A stretch of 49,576 bases of DNA from Planktothrix sp. PCC 11201 (GCF_900009135.1 NZ_LT797697.1:93557-143132); one strand, 5' to 3'. Shown: positions 6,020 through 17,177, numbered from the stretch's first letter. The notes: generated from the letters alone by a model not told the origin. Numbers and translations are program-made.

Positions 6020-9000
6020 ATGCTGACCATATCAGGGTTTGACACAACTACTTTACTGTATAGTAGCCCCACCAGTTTAGTCTATCGGGCCCATTGGATT
6101 CCCTATCAACGGCCTGTGGTGCTGAAAGTCCTGCGGGGAAAAGGGTACAGCCCTAAACAGATGGCTCAGTTTCAACGAGAATATGAACTGATTCAGTCTT
6201 TAAATTTGCCCGGAGTGGTTAAGGTTTATGGGTTAGAGTCCCATCAGGATCACTCCATAATGATTTTAGAAGACTTTGGGGGATCATCCCTGAGCCAGTT
6301 AAAATTGGCGGGTCAGTTAAGCTTAATTGAATTTCTGGAATTAGCCATTGACATTACCAAAATTTTAGGTCAAATCCACGGATTTAATATTATTCATAAA
6401 AACATTAATCCGAGTAATATTGTCTGGAATCACAATACGGAAGTTATTAAACTGATTGACTTTGAAATTTCCAGTATTTTATCCCAAGAAAATCTCAGTT
6501 TTATTTCTGCTAATATCCTAGAAGGAACCCTGGGCTATCTATCCCCAGAACAGACGGGAAGAATGAATCGAACCATTGATTATCGAAGTGATTTCTATTC
6601 TTTAGGGGTAACTTTTTATGAATTAATCACGGGTCGATTACCCTTTACCAGTGAAGATCCTTTAGAATTAGTCCATAGTCATATTGCTAAAACTCCTATT
6701 TATCCCGATCATTATACTAACTTTAGTCTACCGGAAACCCTATGCCAAATTATTCTCAAATTAATGGCAAAAAATGCCGAAGATCGTTATCAGTCAGCCT
6801 ATGGGATTAAAAGTGATTTAGAACGTTGTTTAGAACAAATCAAAACCCAAGGTTATATTGAATCCTTTGAACTCGGAAGTCAAGATTTATCAGATAAACT
6901 GCACATCCCCGAAAAATTATATGGTCGAGAACAACCCCTGGAAACCCTATTAACCGCTTTTGAACGAGTGAGTCAAGGAGATCGAGAATTAATTTGGATT
7001 TCTGGTTATTCTGGAGTCGGAAAATCCTCCTTAGTACAGGAAATTTATAAACCGATTACGGCTAAACGGGGAATTTTTATTTCGGGAAAATTTGATCAAT
7101 ATAAACGGAATATTCCCTATTTTGCCATAGCTCAAGCCTTAAATGAATTTTGCCATCAAATTTTAACAGAAAGGAAAGAAATATTAGAGCAATGGAAGCA
7201 TAAAATTTTAGCTTTTGTCGGAAACAAAGGACAATTATTAATTGATATTATTCCTGATTTAGAACGAATTATTGGTAAGTTTTCTGTAACTGAATCCTTA
7301 GATTTACAACAAACTCCTAACTGTTTTTTAAAGGTTTTTCAAAAACTTATCCAAGCCCTAACTCAACCCCAACATCCCTTAGTAATTTTTTTAGACGATT
7401 TACAATGGGCAGATTGGGCTTCCTTAAACTTAATTAAAACCTTAAGTCAAGATGAAAGTATTCAATATTTAATGATTATTGGAGCCTATCGTCATCATGA
7501 ATTAAATCTCAATCCCCCCTTAAAATCAACCTTAGAAGCGATTAAAATTACCCAAGACCCGGGAGTTGAAATTAGTCTCGATAATTTAAGTTTATCAGAT
7601 ATCAATGATTTAATCGCGGAAGGATTAAACTGTTCTACGGAAGTAAGTCAACCCTTAGCCCATTTAGTCTATCTAAAAACCCAAGGAAATCCTTTTTCTA
7701 CTCGAGAATTTTTGAAATCCCTTTATACAGAAGGACTATTACAATTTGAATATCCGACTCAATTATCCTGGACACAAGGTCACAATAAAGGCAAATGGAT
7801 ATGGGATTTTGAACAAATTCAGGCTAAAAATATTACAGATTATCGAGAAAATTTTAGTGATTCTATCCCGGAATTTCACCCGATTAATTCATCTAATTCC
7901 TTAGACATTGCCAGCATTTTCAAAGCCTCTCAAGCCCTTTCCCGGGAAATTTCGATTGAGCATTTACTCACAAAGATCATGAAAATTGTTGTAGAAAATG
8001 CCGGAGCAGAAAGAGGACATTTAATTTTAGAATCCGATAAACAGTGGTTAATTCAGGCTGACGTTACAACGGTTCACGATGGAGTTAAAGTTTTACAAGC
8101 AATTCCGATTGAAAAAATTAATTCCGAAACTAATACCCCAGAAGTTTGCAACTCCATTGTTAATTATGTAATTCATACTCAAGAAAGTTTAGTTATTCAT
8201 CAGGCGACAAAAGAGAATAAATTTGTTAGCGATGATTATATTATTTTTAATCAGCCTAAGTCGATTTTATGTGTTCCCCTTTTGAATCAAGGAAAACTGA
8301 TTGGAATTCTTTATTTAGAAAATAATTTGATTACTGGAGCTTTTACATCTCAACGGTTAGAAGTTTTAAATTTATTGTCTTCTCAAGCAGCAATTTCTAT
8401 TGAAAATGCTTTACTTTATAAGACTTTAGAAGAAAAAGTTACTGAACGCACTCAAGCCTTACAACAAGAGATTTTAGAACGGAAAAAAGTTGAAGAAGTA
8501 TTGAAACAGGCGAAAGAAGATGCCGAAGCCGCTAACCGTGCTAAAAGTGAATTTTTAGCAAATATGAGCCATGAATTAAGAACTCCTTTAAATGGAATTT
8601 TAGGATATACCCAAATTTTAAAACGCTCGATAACTCCATCGGAAAAAGATCAAGCGGGCATCCAAATTATTCATCAATGTGGAACCCATCTGCTCACCTT
8701 AATTAATGATCTTTTAGATTTGTCTAAAATCGAAGCTGGAAAATTAGAAATTTCTGCAAAAGTTGTTAATTTAGATACGTTTTTAAAGGAGGTTGTAGAA
8801 ATCTGTTCTATCAAAGCTAAACAAAAAGGTTTATCTTTTATTTATCAACCCCTATCCCAACTGCCGATAGCTGTAGAAATAGATGAAAAACGCTTACGAC
8901 AAATTTTAATTAATCTCTTGGGAAATGCGATTAAATTTACCGATTATGGCACAGTGACTTTGAGAATTAAAGTCATAGAAAAACCCCCAGATAATTCCAG

Positions 9001-9934
9001 TTTTTATCAAACAATTCAGTTTCAAATTGAAGATACGGGAATTGGCATAAATCCCGAACAATTAGAAAATATTTTTCTCCCTTTTGAACAAGTTGCAGAA
9101 ATATCCTATCGTTCAGAGGGAACTGGGTTAGGGTTAGCAATTACCCAACGATTAATTAAACACCTAGGAGGAGATTTGTATGTAGAAAGTAACACGGGAA
9201 AGGGGAGCCATTTTTGGTTTGAATTGAATTTACCAATTTCGACAGAAGTGCAACCTATTTCTGAAGCTAATTCTTTATATTCAATTGTGGGATTTAAAGG
9301 GGATAAAAACAAGATTTTAGTTGTAGATGATAAACAGGAAAATCGCCTGATATTGTTGGATTTATTACAACCTTTGGGGTTTGAAATTGTAGAAGCCAGT
9401 AATGGTCAAGAAGGATTATATCAACTGAAAAAAAGTCAATTTGATTTAATAATTGTAGATTTAGTTATGCCAATTATGGATGGTTTTGAAATGACTAGAC
9501 ACATTCGTTCTTTACCGGAATTTCATGATATTCCTGTGATTGCAACTTCCGCTTCTGTTTATCAATGGGATAGAGAACAAAGCCAAAATGCTGGATGTAA
9601 TGATTTTCTTTCTAAACCCTTGGAAGTAGAGGAATTATTGATTAAACTAAAGACTTGGTTAAAATTAGAATGGGAATATGATTATCCCGAAAAAAATTTG
9701 CCCCAGACTCCGGCAGAAAATAGTCCTGATTTAGTTATTCCCAGTTCTGAAATTTTATCAAGTTTAATGAAATTAGCCAAACGAGGAAGGGTTTTAGAAC
9801 TGGAAGCAGAAGTGATTAAACTTAAACAAATTAATCCTGATTTAAGTTTGTTTTCTGATAGAATTAAATATCTAACTCAAGATTTTAAAATCACACAAAT
9901 TAAGGAGTTTCTCAATCAATGGACAATCAACTAA
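6020..9934 (+). CDS. Hybrid Ser/Thr kinase-AAA ATPase-GAF-histidine kinase-receiver protein
   Basis: This 1304-residue cytoplasmic sensor resembles the cyanobacterial HstK family. Domains in order: protein kinase fold (about 8-275), AAA/NACHT-like ATPase with Walker [10 protein letters not shown] near 329-337 and a DDLQWAD motif, GAF (about 632-795), coiled coil, HisKA with [11 protein letters not shown] near 850, HATPase with DTGIGI and GTGLGLAI, and a receiver (from about 1097) with DLVMP. In the kinase domain Lys36 is present, but the catalytic loop reads HKN (126-128) where HRD/HKD is expected, and DFG is DFE (147-149). The Ser/Thr kinase domain may therefore bind ligand or partner rather than phosphorylate. 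The histidine kinase and receiver look intact. The next gene overlaps its 3' end by 16 bases. Confidence 0.93.
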   Translation: MLTISGFDTTTLLYSSPTSLVYRAHWIPYQRPVVLKVLRGKGYSPKQMAQFQREYELIQSLNLPGVVKVYGLESHQDHSIMILEDFGGSSLSQLKLAGQLSLIEFLELAIDITKILGQIHGFNIIHKNINPSNIVWNHNTEVIKLIDFEISSILSQENLSFISANILEGTLGYLSPEQTGRMNRTIDYRSDFYSLGVTFYELITGRLPFTSEDPLELVHSHIAKTPIYPDHYTNFSLPETLCQIILKLMAKNAEDRYQSAYGIKSDLERCLEQIKTQGYIESFELGSQDLSDKLHIPEKLYGREQPLETLLTAFERVSQGDRELIWISGYSGVGKSSLVQEIYKPITAKRGIFISGKFDQYKRNIPYFAIAQALNEFCHQILTERKEILEQWKHKILAFVGNKGQLLIDIIPDLERIIGKFSVTESLDLQQTPNCFLKVFQKLIQALTQPQHPLVIFLDDLQWADWASLNLIKTLSQDESIQYLMIIGAYRHHELNLNPPLKSTLEAIKITQDPGVEISLDNLSLSDINDLIAEGLNCSTEVSQPLAHLVYLKTQGNPFSTREFLKSLYTEGLLQFEYPTQLSWTQGHNKGKWIWDFEQIQAKNITDYRENFSDSIPEFHPINSSNSLDIASIFKASQALSREISIEHLLTKIMKIVVENAGAERGHLILESDKQWLIQADVTTVHDGVKVLQAIPIEKINSETNTPEVCNSIVNYVIHTQESLVIHQATKENKFVSDDYIIFNQPKSILCVPLLNQGKLIGILYLENNLITGAFTSQRLEVLNLLSSQAAISIENALLYKTLEEKVTERTQALQQEILERKKVEEVLKQAKEDAEAANRAKSEFLANMSHELRTPLNGILGYTQILKRSITPSEKDQAGIQIIHQCGTHLLTLINDLLDLSKIEAGKLEISAKVVNLDTFLKEVVEICSIKAKQKGLSFIYQPLSQLPIAVEIDEKRLRQILINLLGNAIKFTDYGTVTLRIKVIEKPPDNSSFYQTIQFQIEDTGIGINPEQLENIFLPFEQVAEISYRSEGTGLGLAITQRLIKHLGGDLYVESNTGKGSHFWFELNLPISTEVQPISEANSLYSIVGFKGDKNKILVVDDKQENRLILLDLLQPLGFEIVEASNGQEGLYQLKKSQFDLIIVDLVMPIMDGFEMTRHIRSLPEFHDIPVIATSASVYQWDREQSQNAGCNDFLSKPLEVEELLIKLKTWLKLEWEYDYPEKNLPQTPAENSPDLVIPSSEILSSLMKLAKRGRVLELEAEVIKLKQINPDLSLFSDRIKYLTQDFKITQIKEFLNQWTIN

Positions 9935-11100
9935 TTTTAATTATTGATGATAATGGAACTAATTTAAAAGTCCTGTCACAAACCCTAACCAGTGCCGGAT
10001 TTCAATTAGCTGTAGCCACCAATGGAGAAGAAGCCCTAGAACAAGTCCTAGAAGAATTACCCGAACTGATTTTACTAGATGTTAAAATGCCTAAAATTGA
10101 TGGATTTGAAACTTGTATTCGTCTGAAAGCTAATCCTAAAACCAAGGATATTCCGATTATTTTTATGACGGCATTATCAGAAACTATTGATAAAGTTAAA
10201 GGTCTTTCTTTGGGGGCAGTTGATTATATTACCAAACCCTTTGATGAACAGGATGTTTTAGCCAGAGTTCGGGTACATTTACGTTTAAGAGCGGCACAAA
10301 AACAAATTATTTCTCAGGAAAAATTAGCCTCATTAGGAACCATTACCGCCGGGGTTGCTCACGAACTAAGAAATCCTTTAAATTTTGTCATTAATTATGC
10401 CCAATCTTCCCTTGATAGCCTAAATCAATTGTTAGCAAATATTCAGCAAAATCCTACCGAAGATTCCCAGGAAATTCTAACTCAATTGCAGGATATAATC
10501 ACCGATGCTGAGGCTATTGATGAGCATGGACAGCGGGCTAGTCGAATTATTGAAAGTATGATGCAGTTGGCTCGTTCTGAACCAGGGGAATATCAATGTA
10601 TTAATCTTAATGATATTTTAGATCAAGCGATTAAACTAGCATATCATAGTTTTCGAGTCAAACATCCACAGTTTGTCATTACCATTAAAACGCAATTTGA
10701 TCCCCATCTTGAGGTCATAGAAGTTATTATATCTGATTTACATCGAGCTTTAATTAATATTATTGATAATAGTTGTTATGCCCTTTATTTGAAAATGCAA
10801 GAAAATATGAATCGAGAGGAAAAATTTGATCCTACTTTGTGCTTAATTACAAAAAATCAAGATTCTGAAATTGAAATTAAAATTCATGATAATGGCATAG
10901 GAATTCAACCCGAATTCATTGATAATATTTTTACTCCATTTTTCACCACGAAACCCCCAGGACAAGGCATTGGACTCGGCTTATCTTTAACCCATGATAT
11001 TATTGTTTTACAGCATGGAGGCACCCTGCAACTTGACACGCAATGGAAACAATATACGGAGTTAATCCTAAAATTGCCTAAAAACCAAAAAGGGAATTAA
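9919..11100 (+). CDS. Receiver-histidine kinase
   Basis: This 393-residue protein starts with a receiver domain (phospho-acceptor Asp54 in [15 protein letters not shown] near 105) and continues with HisKA (His148 in [11 protein letters not shown]) and HATPase ([26 protein letters not shown]). All catalytic motifs look intact. It begins inside the last codons of the large hybrid kinase, so the two are almost certainly translated together. The receiver at the N-terminus would let a phosphoryl group from the upstream hybrid set the activity of this kinase. It is soluble. Confidence 0.93.
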   Translation: MDNQLILIIDDNGTNLKVLSQTLTSAGFQLAVATNGEEALEQVLEELPELILLDVKMPKIDGFETCIRLKANPKTKDIPIIFMTALSETIDKVKGLSLGAVDYITKPFDEQDVLARVRVHLRLRAAQKQIISQEKLASLGTITAGVAHELRNPLNFVINYAQSSLDSLNQLLANIQQNPTEDSQEILTQLQDIITDAEAIDEHGQRASRIIESMMQLARSEPGEYQCINLNDILDQAIKLAYHSFRVKHPQFVITIKTQFDPHLEVIEVIISDLHRALINIIDNSCYALYLKMQENMNREEKFDPTLCLITKNQDSEIEIKIHDNGIGIQPEFIDNIFTPFFTTKPPGQGIGLGLSLTHDIIVLQHGGTLQLDTQWKQYTELILKLPKNQKGN

Positions 11101-11295
11101 TCAAATTATATTTGTTCTTGAAAAATAGGAGAAAATTAAATTATACTCAATATCAAGATCTCAAAATATCACACTTAATATCCTTTTTCTTAAATGGTTT
11201 TAATCGATTATTCAAACGAAAATCCTATGTTACATTCCTCCGCAAAATCTCTATCTTCCCTCGCAGAAATTACACTCTATTCAGATTCTGTTACT

Positions 11296-13032
11296 ATGCC
11301 TTCAACCCCTGCTTTTATTTTAGTTATTGATGATGAACCAGAGTTAAAACGATTAATCGAAAGACGATTAAAACCTCAGATTAAAGCGGGAGAATTTCAG
11401 TTTTTATTTGCTACTAATGGTATAGATGCTTTAGATATTTTACGTTCAAACCCTCATATTTCCGTCATTTTAACCGACTTAAATATGCCCGGAATGGATG
11501 GCTGGGCATTGCTGGAACAAATGCCTAAAATTGATCCGCTACTGAAAGCTATTGTTGTTTCTGCCTATGGCGATATTCAAAATATTAGAACCGCCATGAA
11601 CCGAGGGGCATTTGATTTTTTAACTAAACCGATTAATTTTCAAGATTTAATTGTTACCATCCGAAAAACCATCGATATTGTTACTAATAGTCGGCTGCAA
11701 AAACAACAACTTAAAACTGCTGTTGAGAATTTGCAATATCTTGCTCTTTATGATAAATTAACGGGACTTCCAAATCAAAATCATGTTTTAGAATGTATTC
11801 GCTCTGCGGTTAATCATCAGTTAGATTTTGCTCTATTTTATTTAGCATTAGATCGGTTTAAAATCATTCGGTATGGCTATGGAAAAACCTTAGCTGAAAA
11901 GTTTTTAATTCAAGAAGTTGAACGGATCAAAAGCTGTTTGCAACCCGGCGATATTTTAGCTAGAATCTGGAAGGATGAATTTGTCCTATTTCTACCCAAT
12001 ATAAAATCAGAAAATATTGCTTTAGAAAGAGCCAATAAACTCCATCAAGCCTTTAAATTATTCCTACCAGAACGTCGAATTACCGCCTCGGGAAATACTA
12101 ATATTGGTGTTGCATTATCTAGTTTATTCTACGAACAAGCGGAAGATTTTTTAAGAGCAGCAGATACCGCTATGCACTATGCTAGAATGCAGAGCAATAA
12201 AAATTGCACGGTATTTTTTAATCCAGAAATGCAAGTTGCTGTTTTGAATAGATTACAGTTAGAATCTGATTTAGAATTAGGACTAGAAAATCAAGAATTT
12301 CAAGTTTATTATCAACCAATTTACAATTTAAAAAATCAAAGTTTAGTCGGTTTTGAAGCCTTAGTTCGTTGGCAACATCCCAGTCGAGGATTAATTCCAC
12401 CCTCTGATTTTATTCCTCTGACAGAGGAAACCGGACTGATTATTCCTTTGGGAGAATGGGTACTCCGAGAATCCTGTCGTCAATTTAGTTATTGGAAAAA
12501 AGAGTTTCCTGAGCAATTTCCTTTAAGTTTGAGCGTTAATTTATCAGGGTTGCAAATCTTAAAATCTGATTTCAGTGGTTTAATTGATGATATTATTGAA
12601 TCTAAAGTTTTAGAAGGATTTAGTTTAAAACTAGAAATCACTGAAAGTATTTTAATGGAAAACCCCGAAGCTGTTACTGAGTACATGAATCAATTTAAAA
12701 GTCGCAATATCCAATTATCTATTGATGATTTTGGGACGGGTTACTCTTGTTTATCTTATTTACAATCTTTACCTTTAGATACTTTGAAAATCGATCGTTC
12801 ATTTATTGTGAATATTAATTGCAATCCCAAAAGTTTAGATATTATTAAAACCTTGATTACTTTAGCCCATAGTTTGAATTTAGATGTGGTTGCGGAGGGT
12901 GTAGAAACTGAAAAACAGATTAATACTTTGAATGATTTAGGTTGTGAATATGGACAAGGATATTATTTTTCACCCCCGATTACTGTTGATGCTGTAACTC
13001 AGTTATTACAAAAAAATCAATTAATTTCCTAG
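11296..13032 (+). CDS. Receiver-GGDEF(degenerate)-EAL c-di-GMP phosphodiesterase
   Basis: This 578-residue protein has a receiver (Asp61 in LTDLNMPGMDG), a GGDEF-like domain in which the signature is WKDEF (225-229), lacking both glycines, and an EAL domain. The EAL domain keeps the catalytic set: EALVRW (Glu354), LEITES, SIDDFGTGYS, LKIDRSF and AEGVE. The expected output is phosphorylation-controlled hydrolysis of c-di-GMP to pGpG, with the GGDEF part as a regulatory GTP-binding or dimerisation unit. I placed the start at the ATG just before the receiver; ATG codons at 11194 and 11227 would add up to 34 residues without known homology. No start has a good ribosome site. It follows the two kinases and is probably their target. 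Confidence 0.92.
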   Translation: MPSTPAFILVIDDEPELKRLIERRLKPQIKAGEFQFLFATNGIDALDILRSNPHISVILTDLNMPGMDGWALLEQMPKIDPLLKAIVVSAYGDIQNIRTAMNRGAFDFLTKPINFQDLIVTIRKTIDIVTNSRLQKQQLKTAVENLQYLALYDKLTGLPNQNHVLECIRSAVNHQLDFALFYLALDRFKIIRYGYGKTLAEKFLIQEVERIKSCLQPGDILARIWKDEFVLFLPNIKSENIALERANKLHQAFKLFLPERRITASGNTNIGVALSSLFYEQAEDFLRAADTAMHYARMQSNKNCTVFFNPEMQVAVLNRLQLESDLELGLENQEFQVYYQPIYNLKNQSLVGFEALVRWQHPSRGLIPPSDFIPLTEETGLIIPLGEWVLRESCRQFSYWKKEFPEQFPLSLSVNLSGLQILKSDFSGLIDDIIESKVLEGFSLKLEITESILMENPEAVTEYMNQFKSRNIQLSIDDFGTGYSCLSYLQSLPLDTLKIDRSFIVNINCNPKSLDIIKTLITLAHSLNLDVVAEGVETEKQINTLNDLGCEYGQGYYFSPPITVDAVTQLLQKNQLIS

Positions 13033-13076
13033 AGTTTTGATCTTCTTTGATTTCTTAATTTAGTTTAAATAATCCC

Positions 13077-13946
13077 ATGATCAAAGGTTTATTTGTTGGA
13101 CTAATTACACTCGATTTGATTTATTCTGTTACTCAATATCCCCAGGAAAATCAAAAAATTGTCGCCTCTGATTATATCGTTGCAGCCGGAGGGCCAGCGA
13201 CCAATGCTGCCGTTACTTTTAATAGTTTAGGCAACCAATCTATGCTATTAGGTGGATTAGGAACCCATGACCTAACTCAACTGATTAGAAAAGATTTACA
13301 ACAATATTCTGTAAATATTATAGACTTAGATCCTAATCGTTTAGATGCTCCTCCTGTTTCATCTATTATTGTAAATAATGTCACCGGAGATCGCACTGTT
13401 ATCTCAATTAATGCTACAAAATCTCAAATTTCAAGCCCCTCAAATTTATTCCAATATTTAGACAATATCGATATTATTTTAATTGACGGTCATCAAATTC
13501 CGGTCAGCCAAAGTTTAATTCAACAAGCAAAAATCAAACAAATTCCTGTTATTTTAGATGGCGGAAGTTGGAAACCAGGTTTAGAAACCCTTTTACCAGA
13601 TATTCACTATGCCATTTGTTCCAATAATTTTTATCCGCCCTATTGTCAAACCTCTGAAGATGTTTTTGCTTATCTTCAAGGGATGAATATTCCTAACATT
13701 GCCATTACTAAAGGAGAAAAACCGATTCAATATATTAGTCTTAAAGCAGGAAACGGTAGTATCCCCATTCCCAGGATTCAAGCAGTTGATACTTTGGGCG
13801 CGGGAGATATTTTCCATGGAGCATTTTGCCATTTTATTCTATCTGAAAACTTCCCCACCGCCCTAGCTAACTCCGCCCAAATTGCATCTCAATCTTGCCT
13901 ACATTTTGGTACTAGAAAATGGATTAAATTTTTAAATAATCACTAA
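13077..13946 (+). CDS. PfkB family sugar kinase
   Basis: This 289-residue protein is a ribokinase/PfkB-type carbohydrate kinase, transferring phosphate from ATP to a sugar or nucleoside. The N-terminal GGPATNAA motif (about residues 39-46) and the C-terminal DTLGAGDIFHGAF signature, with the catalytic Asp of GAGD, are present. Substrate cannot be told from sequence. It starts 44 bases after the EAL gene in the same direction and may be cotranscribed with it. Confidence 0.9.
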   Translation: MIKGLFVGLITLDLIYSVTQYPQENQKIVASDYIVAAGGPATNAAVTFNSLGNQSMLLGGLGTHDLTQLIRKDLQQYSVNIIDLDPNRLDAPPVSSIIVNNVTGDRTVISINATKSQISSPSNLFQYLDNIDIILIDGHQIPVSQSLIQQAKIKQIPVILDGGSWKPGLETLLPDIHYAICSNNFYPPYCQTSEDVFAYLQGMNIPNIAITKGEKPIQYISLKAGNGSIPIPRIQAVDTLGAGDIFHGAFCHFILSENFPTALANSAQIASQSCLHFGTRKWIKFLNNH

Positions 13947-14045
13947 TCTTTATAGACAACTGGGGACAAGTAGGATATAATTAGAATATCTTCTTCTTTC
14001 CGGTTTTCACGAGTATAATTTTTGTTAAAATCTCTGATTATTAAT

Positions 14046-15188
14046 ATGACCGATATTCAACCTTTAAAAATCACCCTTCCCCCCTTACAAATTACCTTAA
14101 ATGATGGGCAACAAGTCAGCTTGCAATGGCTTCCTCAATCCCCTTTAACTGAGTCTTCTCAACATCCTGAACCTCCCCAACCTCCGCTTCCTGATGGTTG
14201 GAAAAAATGGGTTGCGGCTAATAAGTTTCTGCATCAATCCGATGATGCCTTAATTGAATGTATGGTGAAAAATGGGATTGATGTTAAGTTAGCCATTGAG
14301 GAAGTCACAAACCTCGCTAACCAACCCTATTTTCAAGCCGCCGAGGAGGTTTTACAAAAGCTAGAAAAATTAGAATCTATTCTACAAATTAAAAATCAAT
14401 TAGCAGCTTTAGGGTCTAATTATCATAGTATTCCTCGAATTCCATTTTTATCCAAAGATGAATTTTTAGACCAATATTATTCCCAGAATAAACCCGTTAT
14501 TTTGACAGGTATTATGAAAAATTGGGAAGCAATGGAACTATGGACACCAGACTATTTAAAAGAAAACTATGGCAATGTTAGTATTCAAGTCCAGGGAAAT
14601 CGCAACTCCGACCCGAATTATGAAATTAATTTAGAACAACATCGAAAAACGATGTTATTTGCAGATTATATTGATTGGGTAGTGCGGGCGGGAGAAACCA
14701 ATGATTACTATATGGTTGCCAACAATAACACCCTGAATCGTGAAGAAATGCAGGGACTTTTTCAGGATATGGAGGTATTTCCCGAATACTTAGACCCAGC
14801 ACAGAAAGTGGGGAAAACGTTTTTCTGGTTTGGTTCAGCCGGAACTGTTACCCCTTTACATCATGATACCATTAATATCTTTTTAGCTCAAGTTTCAGGA
14901 CGAAAACTAATTAAAATGATTTCCCCGGAACAGACCCCATTTATTTATAATAATATTGGGGTATTTAGTCCGATTGATCCGGCAAATCCTGACTATAATC
15001 GCTATCCATTATATCGCAATATTCGCTCTATTGATGTGATCTTACACCCTGGGGAAGTAATTTTTCTTCCGGTGGGATGGTGGCATTATGTCAAAGCTTT
15101 AGAAATGAGTATTTCCGTTTCATTTATTAATTTTAAATTTCCTAATGATTATGATTGGAAAAACCCATCTTCAGTCAACAGTTATTAG
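14046..15188 (+). CDS. Cupin-like JmjC-type Fe(II)/2-oxoglutarate oxygenase
   Basis: This 380-residue protein has a C-terminal cupin_8/JmjC-like domain related to FIH and to hydroxylases of protein or small substrates. The iron triad is visible: His272 and Asp274 in PLHHDTINIF, and His347 in GWWHYV. The PVGWW region and GRKLIKMISP strand are typical. An N-terminal part of about 150 residues is Pro-rich and helical with no family I recognise. I chose the ATG at 14046 over a TTG 24 bases upstream. The final residues (SVNSY) come from repeat DNA. A hydroxylase activity is inferred from the intact triad. Confidence 0.85.
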   Translation: MTDIQPLKITLPPLQITLNDGQQVSLQWLPQSPLTESSQHPEPPQPPLPDGWKKWVAANKFLHQSDDALIECMVKNGIDVKLAIEEVTNLANQPYFQAAEEVLQKLEKLESILQIKNQLAALGSNYHSIPRIPFLSKDEFLDQYYSQNKPVILTGIMKNWEAMELWTPDYLKENYGNVSIQVQGNRNSDPNYEINLEQHRKTMLFADYIDWVVRAGETNDYYMVANNNTLNREEMQGLFQDMEVFPEYLDPAQKVGKTFFWFGSAGTVTPLHHDTINIFLAQVSGRKLIKMISPEQTPFIYNNIGVFSPIDPANPDYNRYPLYRNIRSIDVILHPGEVIFLPVGWWHYVKALEMSISVSFINFKFPNDYDWKNPSSVNSY

Positions 15189-15190
15189 TA

Positions 15191-15280
15191 GGGAATGGGG
15201 AATGGGGAATAGGGAATAGGGAATGGGGAATGGGGAATAGGGAATGGGGAATGGGGAATGGGGAATAGGGAATGGGGAAC
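15191..15280. repeat. Tandem heptamer array GGGAATR
   Basis: Twelve consecutive 7-base units, GGGAATG or GGGAATA, plus a partial thirteenth (GGGAAC), run without any phase slip directly after the cupin gene's stop. A short array of the same unit is at 38434-38462. The array is the kind that changes length by slippage. Confidence 0.9.
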
Positions 15281-15289
15281 ACTCTTACA

Positions 15290-15330
15290 CTGATAACTGA
15301 TAACTGTTTACTGATCACTGATTACTGATG
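15290..15330. repeat. CTGATAACTGATAACTG-type simple repeat
   Basis: Several ACTGATAACTGAT-like units stand between the heptamer array and the GH57 gene. The minus-strand GH57 frame ends inside the block, taking its last residues (SNQ) and TGA from it. It matches the family at 3220-3256 on the opposite strand. Confidence 0.7.
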
Positions 15331-16802
15331 ATCCCTCGACGATAGATTTCTTTTGCATAATCTGTCCAGGTTCCCTGTCCCCAATAGCGAAAACAACTGG
15401 TTTGTAATAACAAATTGTACAATAATGCTTGTTGATAGTGAAATTCTTTAGTAATATTTGGGTTTTCTTTAACTAGAGAATCATACTTTTGGTGAAACGC
15501 AATGCTTAATTGATTCATCGGTTCCAAAACATTTTCATACCCTTGAACCCAACTTAAATTATTCGTCCAGGATGCCCCCTCCATTTGAAATTGATGATCG
15601 GTTTGTTTTAAACTAGCGATCGCCGCTTCTACCGTCTCCAGTGTCATTTGATTGGGATCAACTTTTTGCCAAATTTTATGCTGCTGAACCGCTTGACAAG
15701 CGGGGTAATCTTCTGGGTTCACCCCCGCTGCTTCTAAAAGTTCTAAATATTCCGTTCCATTCATTGCCACAACCCCATGATTTTGATCTCGCAATTCATA
15801 GAAAATCCGCAAGAAATCCCGGGGATATTCATTCATCATTACCCCGCCATTTTCCCCATCAGCAATTTGTGAGACTAAAGGCGGAATATTAACCCCAGAA
15901 ATAGATTGTTTTTCCTTAGTTTTCGCTTCAAAATATGGCTGCATTTGGGCGACTAATTTAGTATCCGATCCCTGGGTTTTAATTAAAGCAATTATACTCA
16001 AGGTTTCCCCTTTAGAATTGCGGGCAATTAAACGATTTGGAATATATTTTTGGTCGTGGGGTAATCCTAAACCTTCTAAGGTTTCAACGGAATGTTCCTG
16101 AACTAATAACCAACGATAACCGCAGGATTTCAAAGCTTTAATATACTCATACAAAGTATCAGGATGATTAGGTAAGTGCATTTCTGGAGGCGAAAAACCC
16201 TTAACACGCTTTAACGCATCCTCTCCAAAAATAGAGGCAAAATGATGTTGCCAAGCCTGAATTTGGAGTAAAATATCAGGAATAGGAGTCGAAGGAATTA
16301 CCCCATGACTCCACATTGTTCCTAACCATTCCACATAGGGTTGATAGTTTGGATCACAGGTGATTTTTTTCAGATCATTGAGAATATCATCCCGCCCCAT
16401 TTGGCGTAATCCCCATAATAAATTCCCCGAATAATCCAACATAATTCTAGGATTACAACCTTGGGAGATTAATTGAGGAATAAACTCTCCCATCCGACGA
16501 TAACACCAGGCAAAAACTTCCGCATTATGATTGTCTCCCTCATGGGGATGTTCAAACATATATTGTAGATTGCTGATTAATTCCCCATTATCACCAGCTG
16601 GAATAGTCGGTTGATGAAAATGTAACCCACAGGCAAAACCCGCTTTAATTTGATCTAACTTTAAATTAGTTTGAGGTAAAAATATAGGACAATTATGATT
16701 AACCAGAGATTGAATTTCAGCTTCCCAGCCGCAAAAATTAGGAAGACCAGAACGCAAGTCTTCTAAAACAGGTAAAGGAGCCAAAAGGCTAGATTTTGTC
16801 AT
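15315..16802 (-). CDS. Glycoside hydrolase family 57 protein
   Basis: This 495-residue protein is a GH57-type enzyme, the family of thermostable alpha-amylases, 4-alpha-glucanotransferases and branching enzymes. AGFACGLHFHQP (about residue 34-45 after the chosen start) is the family's N-terminal His-containing motif; GFSPPEMHLP is the likely central motif. I chose the ATG at 16802 because the 35 residues upstream do not look conserved. It is divergent from the glycogen debranching enzyme, 375 bases away, which supports a role in alpha-glucan metabolism. Exact reaction is uncertain. Confidence 0.85.
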   Translation of the reverse strand: MTKSSLLAPLPVLEDLRSGLPNFCGWEAEIQSLVNHNCPIFLPQTNLKLDQIKAGFACGLHFHQPTIPAGDNGELISNLQYMFEHPHEGDNHNAEVFAWCYRRMGEFIPQLISQGCNPRIMLDYSGNLLWGLRQMGRDDILNDLKKITCDPNYQPYVEWLGTMWSHGVIPSTPIPDILLQIQAWQHHFASIFGEDALKRVKGFSPPEMHLPNHPDTLYEYIKALKSCGYRWLLVQEHSVETLEGLGLPHDQKYIPNRLIARNSKGETLSIIALIKTQGSDTKLVAQMQPYFEAKTKEKQSISGVNIPPLVSQIADGENGGVMMNEYPRDFLRIFYELRDQNHGVVAMNGTEYLELLEAAGVNPEDYPACQAVQQHKIWQKVDPNQMTLETVEAAIASLKQTDHQFQMEGASWTNNLSWVQGYENVLEPMNQLSIAFHQKYDSLVKENPNITKEFHYQQALLYNLLLQTSCFRYWGQGTWTDYAKEIYRRGIISNQ

Positions 16803-17177
16803 ACAACTAAATTTTGAGCAATTAAAATGCAATAAAAATACAAATCTGATTATACTCTTAAACCCAGACTCAGCAAAAAAGACTTTGAATCCAGGGTAAG
16901 ATTCCATCGGAATTGAGCAGTGGGTTTAATATGTGTTCAATTTCACAAAACTGGGGGTTTTGATTTGGACAATAAAACGTTATAGTTAATGACGCTACTA
17001 CTTACGCCAACGAGGACAACCTTTTTACTGATGGACAATTATCACCGATATTCTATCCCCAGATTTGACCGATGACCATTTATCTGTTTGATGGGGTTAA
17101 TTGTTGAATTGAGACGGTGAAAAACCTCTAAATATTAATTTTATTGTTGATGCAAAATTTTGAGTGTTGAAGGTGAT
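16803..17177. other. Divergent promoter region between GH57 and debranching enzyme genes
   Basis: A 375-base gap between two divergently read glucan genes. It is AT-rich and must hold promoters for both. I see no clear consensus promoter, no long dyad, no repeat family member and no convincing small gene. Confidence 0.5.

Noticed and set aside
6020-9934. Defence-system STAND NTPase
   Set aside because: The AAA domain sits inside a standard HstK-like signalling protein with histidine kinase and receiver; no nuclease or other effector accompanies it.
15191-15280. CRISPR array
   Set aside because: The 7-base tandem units have no spacers and there are no cas genes in the window.
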